This document shows, one piece after another, positions 24,805 through 36,234 of a stretch of 64,000 bases of DNA. Numbering within the stretch: position 1 is the first letter of the stretch; each line of letters begins with the position of its first letter. The notes below the pieces were generated by a model. The model was not told the origin of the DNA and searched no databases. It was given only the letters and a program-made list of their open reading frames with translations. Source of the DNA: Chitinophaga pinensis (GTDB lineage Bacteria; Bacteroidota; Bacteroidia; UKL13-3); NCBI GenBank assembly GCA_945860865.1, contig CAMARW010000004.1, positions 1 through 64,000 on the forward strand, given 5' to 3'. The translations under genes and the position numbers were made by a program.

Positions 24805-24941
24805 AAAAGACCATAGTCCATAGTCCATAGTTTTTGGTCATTAGTTTTTCCCCTTCAAAATTCATCATTCGGCATTCTGTGTTCGACATTCAAGAATCAT
24901 GCAATGAAGTTAAGAGGTAACCTGAACCAAAACCTTTTTCC
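24805..24941. other. Repeat-rich intergenic spacer
   Basis: This stretch holds tandem CCATAGT units (CATAGTCCATAGTCCATAGT) and a run of ATTC-type words (TTCATCATTCGGCATTC, TTCGACATTC). Similar low-complexity words are common between genes in Bacteroidota. I see no gene in it. Confidence 0.6.
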
Positions 24942-24949
24942 TATATTTG
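24942..24949 (+). promoter_or_regulatory. -7 element of the ABC exporter promoter
   Basis: TATATTTG matches TAnnTTTG and lies 10 bases before the ATG at 24960, so the transcript would have almost no leader. No clear TTTG -33 element is seen. Confidence 0.5.
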
Positions 24950-24959
24950 CCGCCACATT

Positions 24960-26846
24960 ATGGCAAGAAGAAGTTTTAATAGCAATGGTAACTTAGAAAA
25001 AGAGCCAGAAAAAGCTAAAATTAATAAAGAAACCCTGGCAGAGGCTTTATCATTATTTGCATACATAAAACCATTTAGAGCAAAATTTATTTTAAGTTTG
25101 GTGTTTATCGCCTTATCTGCTTTTAGCACCATGATTTTTCCGTTTTTATTGGGGAAAATGATTGATGCCGCAGCTCCTGGAGCCAATATTCAAATGCCGC
25201 AAAGCAACATAAATACGGAGGCAATAGGCTTTAATTTAAAAACGGTTCAGTGGAGTTTAAATACCATTTTACTGCTTTTATTTCTGCAGCTTTTGGTTCA
25301 AACCGTATTTTCTTTTATGCGTATTTTTTTACTCACAGAAGTGGGCGAAAAATCATTGGCCAACATGCGCACAGATTTGTATGCCAAATTATTAAGTATG
25401 CCCATGAGTTTTTACAGCGAGAATAGGGTAGGTGAGTTAAGCAATAGAATAAGTTCCGATTTATCGCAAATTCAAGACGCCATTTCTTTTACTTTAGCCG
25501 AGTTTTTAAGGGGTATTTTTACTTTAATAATTGGCTTAAGTTTTATCTTTTGGATTAGCACAGAACTTGCCCTTGTTATGTTGGCTGTAGTGCCTGTAAT
25601 AGCTGTGGTTGCTGTAGTTTTTGGTGTTAGAATTAGAAAAATGTCGAGAAAAGCGCAAGATCAATTGGCCGAAAGTGGCACCATTGTGCAGGAAACGTTT
25701 TTAGGAATATCTATTGTAAAGGCATTTACTAGCGAACCATACGAATTAGGCAGGTATAAAAAAAGTATCTTTAGTGTGGTAGAAACGGCTATAAGCAATG
25801 CAAGATACCGGGGTGCTTTTGTAAGTTTTATGATATTTAGTGTTTTTGGGGCCATCTCTTTTGTGATGTGGTACGGCGCTGGTATGATTAGTAAAGGGCA
25901 ATTAAGTGCAGGTGATTTAACCATGTTTGTTATTTTTTCGGCCTTTGTGGGTGGCACATTTGCTGGCTTTGCAGAAATGTTTTCGCAACTCCAAAAAACA
26001 TTAGGGGCTACACAAAGGGTGCGCGAGTTATTGCGCGAAACCACCGAGCCTGTAGAAATTAATACGCTTCAATCGCCCATCAAACATGTTATTTCGGGTA
26101 ATGTAAGGTTTGAGGAGGTGAGCTTTTCTTACCCTTCTCGCAAAGATTTAATGGTATTGCAAAATTTGTCTCTTACTGTAAAAAGTGGAGAGCAAATAGC
26201 CTTGGTAGGACCAAGTGGCGCGGGTAAAAGTACCATCGCATCCTTGTTGCTTAAATTTTATGAACCTAGCAGTGGCAAAATTATTTTTGATGCCACCAAT
26301 AGCGAAGAAATTGGACTTACAGAACTGCGCAAGCAAATTGCTTTTGTGCCACAGGATGTAATATTATTTGGCGGTACCATTCAAGAAAATATTGCATATG
26401 GTAATCCGCTTGCCACCCAAGAAGAAATTATAGAGGCCGCCAAAAAGGCCAATGCGCACGAATTTATAAATAAGTTTCCAGAGGTATACCAAACAATAGT
26501 GGGTGAGCGAGGTGTTAAATTAAGTGGCGGGCAAAGGCAAAGGATTGCCATTGCACGTGCAATACTAAAAAACCCGGCCATTTTATTGTTAGATGAAGCC
26601 ACTAGCTCATTGGATAGTGAAAGCGAACAATTGGTTCAGGAAGCGTTAGATAATTTAATGAAAGGTCGCACCAGTATTGTAATTGCACACCGACTTTCAA
26701 CGGTAAGAAATGCAAATAAGATTATTGTTATAGACCAGGGTACCGTTAAAGAAATGGGCACACACGAAGAACTTATGCATAAAGAAAAAGGCATTTACCG
26801 GAAATTAGTCGACCTGCAATTAGATTGGTCAAGCCTTGAAAAATAG
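24960..26846 (+). CDS. ABC exporter, fused membrane and ATPase domains
   Basis: The 628-aa half-transporter has a six-helix exporter domain (about residues 45-340, starting FRAKFILSLVFIALSAFST) and a nucleotide-binding domain. The latter has Walker A GPSGAGKST (417-425), signature LSGGQRQRIA, Walker B ILLLDEATSSLD and the H-loop VIAHRLST. It resembles MsbA/LmrA and the TAP-like exporters and probably works as a homodimer in the inner membrane. Substrate is unknown; lipid or drug export is plausible. Confidence 0.93.
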   Translation: MARRSFNSNGNLEKEPEKAKINKETLAEALSLFAYIKPFRAKFILSLVFIALSAFSTMIFPFLLGKMIDAAAPGANIQMPQSNINTEAIGFNLKTVQWSLNTILLLLFLQLLVQTVFSFMRIFLLTEVGEKSLANMRTDLYAKLLSMPMSFYSENRVGELSNRISSDLSQIQDAISFTLAEFLRGIFTLIIGLSFIFWISTELALVMLAVVPVIAVVAVVFGVRIRKMSRKAQDQLAESGTIVQETFLGISIVKAFTSEPYELGRYKKSIFSVVETAISNARYRGAFVSFMIFSVFGAISFVMWYGAGMISKGQLSAGDLTMFVIFSAFVGGTFAGFAEMFSQLQKTLGATQRVRELLRETTEPVEINTLQSPIKHVISGNVRFEEVSFSYPSRKDLMVLQNLSLTVKSGEQIALVGPSGAGKSTIASLLLKFYEPSSGKIIFDATNSEEIGLTELRKQIAFVPQDVILFGGTIQENIAYGNPLATQEEIIEAAKKANAHEFINKFPEVYQTIVGERGVKLSGGQRQRIAIARAILKNPAILLLDEATSSLDSESEQLVQEALDNLMKGRTSIVIAHRLSTVRNANKIIVIDQGTVKEMGTHEELMHKEKGIYRKLVDLQLDWSSLEK

Positions 26847-26875
26847 GCTGTTCGGTGGTAATCGAATATAAAAGT

Positions 26876-26905
26876 TTTGTCATTTGATTTTTTAAAATAA
26901 ATTTG
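26876..26905 (+). promoter_or_regulatory. Promoter of the 2-oxoacid dehydrogenase E2 gene
   Basis: TTTG (26876-26879), an 18-base spacer and TAAATTTG (26898-26905) fit the Bacteroidota consensus, 75 bases before the start codon. Confidence 0.6.
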
Positions 26906-26980
26906 CGTTTTATTAAACATTATACGTAGTTGAATTATAGCCTAGCTAAAATTTAATTATGAACCCAATTATATTATTTT

Positions 26981-28300
26981 ATGTCTGAATTTCAGTTGGT
27001 AATGCCTAAAATGGGCGAAAGTATAGCAGAAGCTACTATTATTCGTTGGACAAAAAACGAAGGAGATTCTGTTGCTGTAGATGAAACTGTTTTAGAAATA
27101 GCAACAGATAAAGTAGATTCTGAGGTGCCTTCTCCAAAGGCTGGTAAAATAATTAAACTTTTGTTTAAAGAAGGTGATGTGGTTCCTGTAAATGCACCAA
27201 TTGCTATTATTGCTTTAGAAGGAAGTGCAATTGAAAGCGCACCTGTTGCTGCAGCCACTCCAGTGGTAGTTAAACAGGTTGAGCAATCTATTGCAAACGT
27301 GCAAGAAACTATTGCACCTGCGGGAGGCAATAGGTTTTATTCTCCTTTGGTTTTAAATATTGCCAAAGCAGAAAACGTTAGTATGGCTGTTTTAGAAACT
27401 ATTACTGGAACAGGTGCTGAAGGAAGGGTAACCAAAAGAGATATTTTGGCTTTTGTACAAAACAAAGGCAATGCACCTGCCGCTCCGCAGGTTGATACTC
27501 CAATTGTTTCTTCTCCAAGTGTAAATGCTGCTCCTACTAAGCCTGCTGTTAATACGCCTGTTCCTCCTCGTCCGCCGGTGAGCATCTCGGGTGGCGATGA
27601 AATTATAGAAATGGATCGTATGCGCAAGCTTATTGCCGATCATATGGTAATGAGCAAACATACTAGTCCGCATGTTACCTCTTTTGTTGAAGCAGATGTA
27701 ACCAATATGGTTATGTGGAGAGATAAAGCCAAAAAAGTATACGAGAAAAGAGAAGGCGAAAAAATCACCTTCACACCTATGTTTATTGAGTGTGTAGCAA
27801 AAGCTATCAAAGATTTTCCTATGATAAATGTTTCTGTGGATGGAAACAATATTATCAAAAGAAAAAATATTAATATTGGTATGGCTGCGGCTTTACCAAG
27901 TGGTAATTTAATTGTTCCAGTTATCAAAGGTGCGGATGGTATGAACCTATTGGGTTTAACCAAATCGGTTAATGATTTAGCTAACCGTGCAAGAGCCAAT
28001 AAATTAGCTCCAGATGATATTCAAGGTGGCACTTTTACTTTAACCAATGTTGGTGGATTTGGTAATGTAATGGGTACTCCTATTATTAACCAACCGCAAG
28101 TAGCTATTATGGCCACAGGTTCTATTAAGAAAAAACCTGCCGTTCTTGAAACGCCAATGGGAGATGTAATTGCAATAAGACATATGATGTTCTTAAGCCT
28201 TAGCTACGATCACCGCGTAGTAGATGGTTCTTTGGGCGGTAGTTTCTTGAAACGTGTTTCAGATTACATGGAACAGTGGGATGTAAATAGGGAGATTTAA
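26981..28300 (+). CDS. 2-oxoacid dehydrogenase E2 (dihydrolipoamide acyltransferase)
   Basis: The 439-aa product has one lipoyl domain (residues 1-77, lipoylated Lys44 in EIATDKVDSEVPSP), an Ala/Pro-rich linker and a peripheral-subunit-binding domain at about 115-155 (FYSPLVLNIAKAENVSMAVL). The catalytic acyltransferase domain ends YDHRVVDGSLGG, with His411 and Asp415 as catalytic residues. It is the core of a pyruvate, 2-oxoglutarate or branched-chain complex. The KMGESIAEATIIRW start and the linker resemble branched-chain E2 proteins, but the substrate is not certain. The E1 and E3 genes are not adjacent. Lipoyl synthase is encoded at 53548. Confidence 0.92.
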   Translation: MSEFQLVMPKMGESIAEATIIRWTKNEGDSVAVDETVLEIATDKVDSEVPSPKAGKIIKLLFKEGDVVPVNAPIAIIALEGSAIESAPVAAATPVVVKQVEQSIANVQETIAPAGGNRFYSPLVLNIAKAENVSMAVLETITGTGAEGRVTKRDILAFVQNKGNAPAAPQVDTPIVSSPSVNAAPTKPAVNTPVPPRPPVSISGGDEIIEMDRMRKLIADHMVMSKHTSPHVTSFVEADVTNMVMWRDKAKKVYEKREGEKITFTPMFIECVAKAIKDFPMINVSVDGNNIIKRKNINIGMAAALPSGNLIVPVIKGADGMNLLGLTKSVNDLANRARANKLAPDDIQGGTFTLTNVGGFGNVMGTPIINQPQVAIMATGSIKKKPAVLETPMGDVIAIRHMMFLSLSYDHRVVDGSLGGSFLKRVSDYMEQWDVNREI

Positions 28301-28351
28301 CAGGGTTTTAGGTTTTGTTAACAACTTATTGAAAACAAAGCCTGTTTCTCT

Positions 28352-28382
28352 TTTGTGGGTTGGCATTTGTATTCTATTTTTG
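28352..28382 (+). promoter_or_regulatory. Promoter of pyrG
   Basis: TTTG (28352-28355), a 19-base spacer and TATTTTTG (28375-28382) form a close match to the consensus. Transcription should begin around 28387-28391, inside the hairpin described next, giving a leader of about 80 bases. Confidence 0.65.
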
Positions 28383-28385
28383 CTT

Positions 28386-28411
28386 CCCGTAAATACATAA
28401 TTACGGGTTTT
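28386..28411 (+). promoter_or_regulatory. Hairpin at the start of the pyrG leader
   Basis: CCCGTAA (28386-28392) pairs with TTACGGG (28401-28407) over an 8-base loop, followed by TTTTGTT. It overlaps the predicted transcription start and looks like a weak terminator or 5' stem. A link to CTP-sensitive control is only a guess. Confidence 0.35.
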
Positions 28412-28464
28412 GTTACCAGCATTCTTTTATGCTTCCAATCCGTTTTTGGTGTTTCCAAAACTAA

Positions 28465-30081
<1,617 letters not shown>

Positions 30082-30175
30082 AGTTAATCTAAAATTACGT
30101 TATTGTTTCCTGTGCTAATTCTTCTTAAATATTTAGAAGCAATTACCTATTTTCGCCCCGCTTTTAATAATTACA

Positions 30176-31990
30176 ATGGACAGAAATTCAATTATCGGCC
30201 TAGGTTTAATATTTGGTATATTAATAACCTTCGCCTACATTAATCAGCCTTCTAAGGAAGAAATTGAGGCCGCAAAAATTAAGCAAGACTCCATTAATTT
30301 GGTGCGTCTGCAAAATGATAGCACCACTTTAGCTTTGGTTCAGGCCGAGAAAAAAGAAGCGGTAATAGCCGCAAAAGGTATAGATAGCGCCGCCAAACAA
30401 AATGCTTTTGGCTCTTTTGCCAGTTTTTCTGAAGGTAAAGATGATTATACAATCCTTGAAAATGAAGAACTTAAGTTAAAAATTGCTAATAAAGGGGGTA
30501 GAATCTACCAAGCTGAATTGAAAAATTATAAGCGCTCGGATGGTTCTCCTTTGGTGCTTTTTGAGGGCGATGATAATGACTTCTCTTATGGTTTTGCTAC
30601 ACGCGATGCAAAAGCTATTTCTACCAAAGATCTCTATTTTACACCTGTGCCCGCTGCCGATGGAAAATCGATAACCATGCAACTTAAATTGGGCGAAAAC
30701 CAAATGGTAGAGCACTATATTGGATTTTTGGAAAACCAAAACATGGTTGATTTTAAAATTAACCTCATTGGCATGAATGATATCATTGCTCCTAATAATA
30801 ATTTCCTAGATTTAAGTTGGAAACAAAATATCCTTCAGCAAGAAAAAACCCATGAAGCAGAGAAAAATACAACAACCATCTATTACAGGTATCCCAACGA
30901 AGACCCCGATTATATAAGCGAAACCAAAGACCTTAAAGAAGATATTAAAACACCGCTGCAGTGGATTTCTTACAAGCAACAATATTTTAATAGTTCTTTA
31001 ATTGGTTCTACTAATTTTGAAAACGCAGCCCTAGAAACTAAAGTTGATGAATCTAAAAAGTATATCAAAACACTAACTTCTAATATTGGGTTAACCTTTG
31101 ATCACTCTGACAAACAATCTTATGAAATGCAATTTTATTTTGGTCCTAACCATTATAAATCGCTTTCAAAAGTGGGTGTGGGTTTAGAACAAGTTGTGCC
31201 TATGGGCTGGGGTATTTTTGGTTGGGTAAATAAACTCCTTACCGTTAATGTGTTTTATTTCTTAGGTAAATACATGAGCAATTTTGGTATCATTATCCTA
31301 TTGCTAACCCTTATTGTTAAAACCATTCTGTTTCCTTTGGTTTACAAGTCGTATAAATCTTCTGCTAAAATGCGCGTGCTTAAGCCAGAAATGGACGAGA
31401 TTAAAGTAAAGTATGGCAACGATATGGCTAAATTGCAACAAGAAAACATGAAGCTGTATCGCAAAGCGGGTGTAAATCCAATGGGTGGTTGTTTGCCTGT
31501 AGTTTTACAAATGCCCATTTTAGTGGCCATGTTCCAGTTTTTTCCAAGCTCTTTTGAATTAAGGCAGCAAGCCTTTTTATGGAGTAGCGATTTGTCTAGC
31601 TATGATAGTATTTTTAACCTAGGTTTTGAAATCCCTTTTTATGGCGATCATGTGAGTTTATTTACCCTGTTAATGACAGTTTCTACCTTGGTTTATACCA
31701 TGTATAATAATCAAATGACTGGTGTTACTGGACAAATGAAAATCATTTCATACCTAATGCCCGTTATGTTCCTTGGGTTCTTTAATAACTACGCCAGTGG
31801 TTTAACTTATTATTATTTCTTGTCGAACCTATTTACCATTGGGCAGCAATTAATAATCCGCCAGTTTGTTGATGATAAGGCGTTGCATGCTCAAATTCAA
31901 GAGCATAAAAAGAAACCTGTAACCAAGTCTAAATTCCAACAAAAGCTTGAAGATATGGCCAAAAAGCGTGGCTTTGATCCTAATAAATAG
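30176..31990 (+). CDS. yidC: Membrane protein insertase YidC
   Basis: YidC inserts and folds inner-membrane proteins, alone or with SecYEG. The 604-aa product has an N-terminal membrane anchor (residues 4-22), a large periplasmic beta-sandwich domain (about 60-345) and the conserved YidC/Oxa1 core: IILLLTLIVKTILFPLVYKS, the KVKYGNDMAKLQQENMKLYR coiled segment, NPMGGCLPVVLQMPILVAMF and YYFLSNLFTIGQQLIIRQFV, with a basic tail. It lies 95 bases downstream of pyrG and is followed by a strong terminator. Confidence 0.97.
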   Translation: MDRNSIIGLGLIFGILITFAYINQPSKEEIEAAKIKQDSINLVRLQNDSTTLALVQAEKKEAVIAAKGIDSAAKQNAFGSFASFSEGKDDYTILENEELKLKIANKGGRIYQAELKNYKRSDGSPLVLFEGDDNDFSYGFATRDAKAISTKDLYFTPVPAADGKSITMQLKLGENQMVEHYIGFLENQNMVDFKINLIGMNDIIAPNNNFLDLSWKQNILQQEKTHEAEKNTTTIYYRYPNEDPDYISETKDLKEDIKTPLQWISYKQQYFNSSLIGSTNFENAALETKVDESKKYIKTLTSNIGLTFDHSDKQSYEMQFYFGPNHYKSLSKVGVGLEQVVPMGWGIFGWVNKLLTVNVFYFLGKYMSNFGIIILLLTLIVKTILFPLVYKSYKSSAKMRVLKPEMDEIKVKYGNDMAKLQQENMKLYRKAGVNPMGGCLPVVLQMPILVAMFQFFPSSFELRQQAFLWSSDLSSYDSIFNLGFEIPFYGDHVSLFTLLMTVSTLVYTMYNNQMTGVTGQMKIISYLMPVMFLGFFNNYASGLTYYYFLSNLFTIGQQLIIRQFVDDKALHAQIQEHKKKPVTKSKFQQKLEDMAKKRGFDPNK

Positions 31991-32010
31991 TCGCTTAAAA
32001 GGATAAAAAT

Positions 32011-32048
32011 AAAAAACCCAATCTATGGCAAGTAGATTGGGTTTTTTT
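32011..32048 (+). terminator. Intrinsic terminator after yidC
   Basis: AAAAAACCCAATCTA (32011-32025) pairs perfectly with TAGATTGGGTTTTTT (32033-32047) over a 7-base loop, with a T run on the right and an A run on the left, so it could end transcription in both directions. Confidence 0.9.
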
Positions 32049-32249
32049 ATATTATTAAGTAAAATGATTTTAGATAATTTATATTAGTCTAATATGTTGC
32101 CAAACGATATTTTCAAATACTTTAATTTGAATTTTTAATGGTTATCAATGGGTTAATTAAAAATTGGGCTTAATTAGCTTGGCTTATGTATTTAAAGTGA
32201 CTACTTTTTAGGAATGGATTCCCCAAATTTAGACAGCTTTTTTAGACAC

Positions 32250-33140
32250 TTATTCGCTTAACAATACTTTCCAAGCTTCTGTTACCATTCCTTTTTGTAA
32301 TAATTGCTGAGCCATTTGGTGGAAAAGGGCACTTTTGCCTTCTTTATCTAAATCCTGTTGCTTCAAATGCATCAAGTCTTTATTCATTCTTTGGTAAATT
32401 TCTATGCTATCTACATCGGGCAATTGCTCTACATTGGCTAACATGCCCAAACTATTGCCTGTTAAAAAGCGGCTATTTTTTATCTGTGCAGGTAGATTAT
32501 CAAATCCAATACCCAGGTTTTTTGCAGGTTTGGCCACTTCAAAAAGTGCATTACCGCTGGCACGCACATACCAATCACTTCCCAATCTGCCCACCAAATC
32601 AATTTTATGTTGGTCTATTTTGCCATCGGCCGTTAATACATCGGGCGAAATATGCATTAACAGCATTTCGGCAATAATTAAATTGCCCGCACCACCTTCT
32701 TTGCCTGTTTCTATTATGTCTACAATTTTACATTCAAATTGTACCGGACTTTCCTTCACCCTAAAAGGTTTTACCATTTGCGAGGCAATGGGTGTAAAGC
32801 CTGCTTTTTCGAATTCACTTACGCCCTTGGGATACTCGCAGCTTGCTAAACTCATTTGTTGTACCATGGCATAATTTACTACATTTATTACCACTTCTTT
32901 GGTTTCCATGGCATTCTCTAGTGTATGCTTTATGGTATTATCTCTCACCCTTCTGGCTGGTGAAAAAATAAAACGCGTTGGGTTTGATCCAAATACATTA
33001 AAAAAACTAAAAGGACTTAAATTAGGATTACCTGCTGCATCTATGGTACTAGCAAAACAAATTGGCCTAGGCGAAATAGCGGTTAATAATGCGTTATGAA
33101 ACTCTGCCAAGGGCAGGTCTTTGGGTGTTATCGTTTTCAT
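32250..33140 (-). CDS. Flavin reductase-like (FMN-binding split-barrel) protein
   Basis: The 296-aa product has the flavin reductase-like fold: ISPRPICFASTIDAAGNPNL near the start, SPFSFFNVFGSNP (the flavin-phosphate loop), VVINVVNYAMVQQMSLASCE and PVQFECKIVDII. The family includes FMN/NADH oxidoreductases and flavoredoxins; members of this longer form are common in Bacteroidota and uncharacterised. The last 80 residues are an extra helical tail. It starts 12 bases after tyrS and is probably co-transcribed. Confidence 0.86.
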   Translation of the reverse strand: MKTITPKDLPLAEFHNALLTAISPRPICFASTIDAAGNPNLSPFSFFNVFGSNPTRFIFSPARRVRDNTIKHTLENAMETKEVVINVVNYAMVQQMSLASCEYPKGVSEFEKAGFTPIASQMVKPFRVKESPVQFECKIVDIIETGKEGGAGNLIIAEMLLMHISPDVLTADGKIDQHKIDLVGRLGSDWYVRASGNALFEVAKPAKNLGIGFDNLPAQIKNSRFLTGNSLGMLANVEQLPDVDSIEIYQRMNKDLMHLKQQDLDKEGKSALFHQMAQQLLQKGMVTEAWKVLLSE

Positions 33141-33152
33141 TAGTAATTTTAA

Positions 33153-34439
33153 TTAAGCACAGGTAAATAAGAAATAGTTTTTCTTTCCTTTTTGTATAAT
33201 GAGGTATTTTTGGTTAATTAATTGTTCAGTTCCAACCAATAAATTTAAATCTTCTATTTTCTGTTTATTAATACTTACCCCGCCACCTTGCAGCATTTTT
33301 CGGGCTTCGCCTTTAGAAGGAAATACATTGCTTTTGTCGGTTAACAAATCTATAATAGCGATACCATTGCTAAGTTCTTCTTGTTTGAGTGTAAAGGAAG
33401 GCACACCTTCAAAAACTGCTAAAAATGTTTCTTCATCCAAAGAGGCAAAAGCTTCTTGTGTGGCATTTCCAAACAATATATTACTAGCGGCTATGGCTGT
33501 TTCAAAAGCTTCTTCTGAATGTACTTTGCAAGTAATTTCTTTGGCTAATGCCTTCTGTAAAATACGTAAATGCGGCGCTTCGGCATGTTGTGCCTCCAAA
33601 GCCTCAATTTCTTCTTTAGAAAGCAAGGTAAAAATCCTAATCCAACTGGCTGTATCGGCATCGCTTGCGTTCAGCCAGAATTGATAAAATTTGTAAGGCG
33701 ACGTGCGTTTTGGGTCGAGCCAAATAGCCCCACTTTCTGTTTTGCCAAACTTGGTGCCATCTGCCTTTTTTATTAATTGCGTGGTAATAGCATATGCTTC
33801 GCCTTGTGCTTTTCTTCTGATAAGTTCGGTACCCGTTACAATATTTCCCCATTGATCGCTGCCACCCATTTGAATTTTACAGTTATGCTCTTTCCATAAA
33901 TGGTAAAAGTCAAATCCTTGCACCAATTGGTACGAAAACTCTGTAAAGCTCATTCCAGTTTCGCCCTCTAAACGCTTCTTTACAGAGTCTTTGGCCATCA
34001 TATAGTTAACCGTAATGTGTTTGCCCACATCGCGTATAAAGTTTAAAAAGCTTAAGCCTTTAAACCAGTCATAATTGTTTACCATCACTGCAGCATTCTG
34101 CCCATCGGTAAAGTTTAAAAACTTACTTAATTGTTGTTCTATGCTGGCCACATTGTGAAACAAAATTTCTTCAGAAAGTAAATTTCTCTCTGCAGATTTC
34201 CCGCTTGGGTCGCCCACCATACCTGTTGCCCCACCAACCAAAACATAGGGTTTATGCCCGGCACGCTGAAAATGAATGAGGGTCATTATTTGGGTTAAAT
34301 GCCCCACATGCAAACTATCGGCAGTGGGGTCGAACCCAATATAGCCTGAGGTAGATTCTTTGGATAATTGTTCTTCGGTGCCCGGCATCATATCATGCAA
34401 CATGCCGCGCCATTTCATTTCTTCCACAAAATTTGTCAT
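33153..34439 (-). CDS. tyrS: Tyrosyl-tRNA synthetase
   Basis: The enzyme charges tRNA-Tyr. The product (428 aa from the chosen start) has the class I HIGH motif as HVGH (residues 44-47) in SLHVGHLTQ, the tyrosine-binding [13 protein letters not shown] and [11 protein letters not shown], and the KMSKS loop as KFGKT. A C-terminal S4 RNA-binding domain ([20 protein letters not shown]) follows. I use the ATG at 34439 rather than 34466 because the conserved sequence begins [14 protein letters not shown]. Confidence 0.96.
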   Translation of the reverse strand: MTNFVEEMKWRGMLHDMMPGTEEQLSKESTSGYIGFDPTADSLHVGHLTQIMTLIHFQRAGHKPYVLVGGATGMVGDPSGKSAERNLLSEEILFHNVASIEQQLSKFLNFTDGQNAAVMVNNYDWFKGLSFLNFIRDVGKHITVNYMMAKDSVKKRLEGETGMSFTEFSYQLVQGFDFYHLWKEHNCKIQMGGSDQWGNIVTGTELIRRKAQGEAYAITTQLIKKADGTKFGKTESGAIWLDPKRTSPYKFYQFWLNASDADTASWIRIFTLLSKEEIEALEAQHAEAPHLRILQKALAKEITCKVHSEEAFETAIAASNILFGNATQEAFASLDEETFLAVFEGVPSFTLKQEELSNGIAIIDLLTDKSNVFPSKGEARKMLQGGGVSINKQKIEDLNLLVGTEQLINQKYLIIQKGKKNYFLFTCA

Positions 34440-34503
34440 GCCGCGAAAATAGGATTTTGGAAACATAATCTCTTCAAAAGAATTTTGTATACTCGCACAA
34501 ATA

Positions 34504-35166
34504 ATGAATTACCTATCTCATTTTTACGTGCACCAAAATGGCAATAATCCGCACTATAGCCTGGGTTTAATTTTCCCAGATCTTTCGCGGGGTTTTGTGA
34601 AATTGCCCGGTAAACTTGAGTCTTCTGTTTATGGTAATTTACACGCAATGGCAGCTGGATGTATGCAGCATTACCAAGCCGATAAACAATTTCATGCTTC
34701 ACCTTTCTTTGATTGGGGAACGCATACTTGCACCCAAATGCTAAACAAAGCCAAGTTTACAGAAACCGTAAATCGGCGCTGGTTTATGGGGCATGTGCTT
34801 TTTGAAATGCTACTCGATCGTTTGCTGATAAACCACCAACCTCAAGTGGGCATCGATTTTTACGCAGATTTACAGGAGCTTAGCTTAAACGATATGCAAC
34901 AGTTTGTAAGTTTTCATCAGCACAATGATTATGATAGATTTCTGCGTTTTTTTGAGCATTTTCGCAGCGTGGCCTACATTCAAAATTATCCAGATAATAA
35001 CCTGTTTGCCTTTTCGTTAAGTAGAATCATGAAAAAAGCAGGCTTGGCAGAGCTATCTTTAACCGATAAAATAGTGCTGCAAGAATGTGTATGGGACTTA
35101 GAAAGCAATGCGTTTAAGAATGTACAAAGCGTTTTATTTGAATTAAAAGAGGTGTTTAAAAAATGA
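34504..35166 (+). CDS. AcpH-like (DUF479) putative acyl-carrier-protein phosphodiesterase
   Basis: The 220-aa product starts [10 protein letters not shown], with [11 protein letters not shown] next, resembling the AcpH/DUF479 start in which the His and Asp bind metal in an HD-like helical fold. A later segment ([18 protein letters not shown]) supplies further His and Asp residues. True AcpH enzymes remove phosphopantetheine from ACP; these Bacteroidota members are divergent, so function is tentative. It overlaps the next gene by 4 bases. Confidence 0.6.
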   Translation: MNYLSHFYVHQNGNNPHYSLGLIFPDLSRGFVKLPGKLESSVYGNLHAMAAGCMQHYQADKQFHASPFFDWGTHTCTQMLNKAKFTETVNRRWFMGHVLFEMLLDRLLINHQPQVGIDFYADLQELSLNDMQQFVSFHQHNDYDRFLRFFEHFRSVAYIQNYPDNNLFAFSLSRIMKKAGLAELSLTDKIVLQECVWDLESNAFKNVQSVLFELKEVFKK

Positions 35167-36230
35167 GAAAATATTTGTTAATCGTTTTACTTTTCGGTTT
35201 GAACCAATCTGCTTGGACGCAAACTTTGAAATACAGTAATGAGTTTTTAAATATTGGGATTGGTGCCCGGGCCATGGGTATGGCAGGTTCTGTAGTTGCT
35301 AGCACACAAGATGTTACTGCTAGTTATTGGAACGCAGCTGGCTTGGCAAAATTAAAAGACAATATTCAAATTGCGGCCATGCACAATGAGCAGTTTGCAG
35401 GCATAGCCAACCACGATTATGGCAGTGTGGCCTTTAAGCTTAGCGAGAAATCGGCTGCTGCGCTTAGCTTTATTAGACTAGGTGTAGATGGTATTCCCAA
35501 TACGCTTTACCTGATGCAAGATGGACAAATAAATCATTCGCTTATTAGAAGTTTCTCTGCGGTAGATTATGCTTTTATGGGTTCTTATGCCACACAAACC
35601 AAAATTGAGGGTTTGGATGTGGGTGGGAATGTAAAAATTATTAGGCGTGTTGTGGGCGATTTTGGTGGAGCTTGGGGCTTTGGAATTGATTTATCTGCCA
35701 CCTATACCAAAAATGATTGGCAGTTTGCTATCGTGGGCAGAGATGTTACCACAACCTTTAATGCTTGGTCGTATAAAATGAGTGAAGCAGATAAACAACA
35801 ACTTCTTGCTACCGGCAACTCCATTCCAAAAGGTGGTTTAGAATTAACGCTGCCTCGTTTTACTTTTGGAGTGGCTAGAAAATTTCAGATTAAAGAGTCT
35901 AAATTTACAGTTTTGCCAGAGCTTAATTTAGACTTAACTACAGACGGACAAAGAAACGTTTTGGTAAGTAGTAAATATGTAAACCTAGACCCTAGATTAG
36001 GTATAGAAATAGGATACAATAACCTGATTTTCTTGAGAGGCGGTTATGGAACTTTACAACGGGTAATAGATTTTACGGGTAATAAAACCCTCAACGGAAT
36101 GCCAAGTATAGGCCTAGGTATTCAGCTCAGTAAATTAGCTATTGATTATGCGCTAAGCAATGCTTTTAATCAAGGTTTAATTGGCATGAGCAACGTGGTT
36201 AGTTTGCGATTAAGCATTAACAGGAAATAA
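35163..36230 (+). CDS. PorV/PorQ-family outer-membrane protein
   Basis: The 355-aa product has a signal peptide (residues 1-19, ending AWTQ). It has the family's N-terminal hallmark: FLNIGIGARAMGMAGSVVAS then QDVTASYWNAAGLAKL, which resembles FadL/UPF0164-type barrels. The rest alternates beta strands of an outer-membrane barrel. PorV and PorQ relatives serve type IX secretion; since a T9SS-sorted protein is encoded at 10759, the system should exist in this genome. Whether this one is PorV, PorQ or another relative is unclear. Confidence 0.82.
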   Translation: MRKYLLIVLLFGLNQSAWTQTLKYSNEFLNIGIGARAMGMAGSVVASTQDVTASYWNAAGLAKLKDNIQIAAMHNEQFAGIANHDYGSVAFKLSEKSAAALSFIRLGVDGIPNTLYLMQDGQINHSLIRSFSAVDYAFMGSYATQTKIEGLDVGGNVKIIRRVVGDFGGAWGFGIDLSATYTKNDWQFAIVGRDVTTTFNAWSYKMSEADKQQLLATGNSIPKGGLELTLPRFTFGVARKFQIKESKFTVLPELNLDLTTDGQRNVLVSSKYVNLDPRLGIEIGYNNLIFLRGGYGTLQRVIDFTGNKTLNGMPSIGLGIQLSKLAIDYALSNAFNQGLIGMSNVVSLRLSINRK

Positions 36231-36234
36231 TTTT

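Noticed and set aside
34440-34466. A tyrS start at 34466
   Set aside because: The extra nine residues are not typical of TyrS, and the conserved N-terminus begins at 34439.
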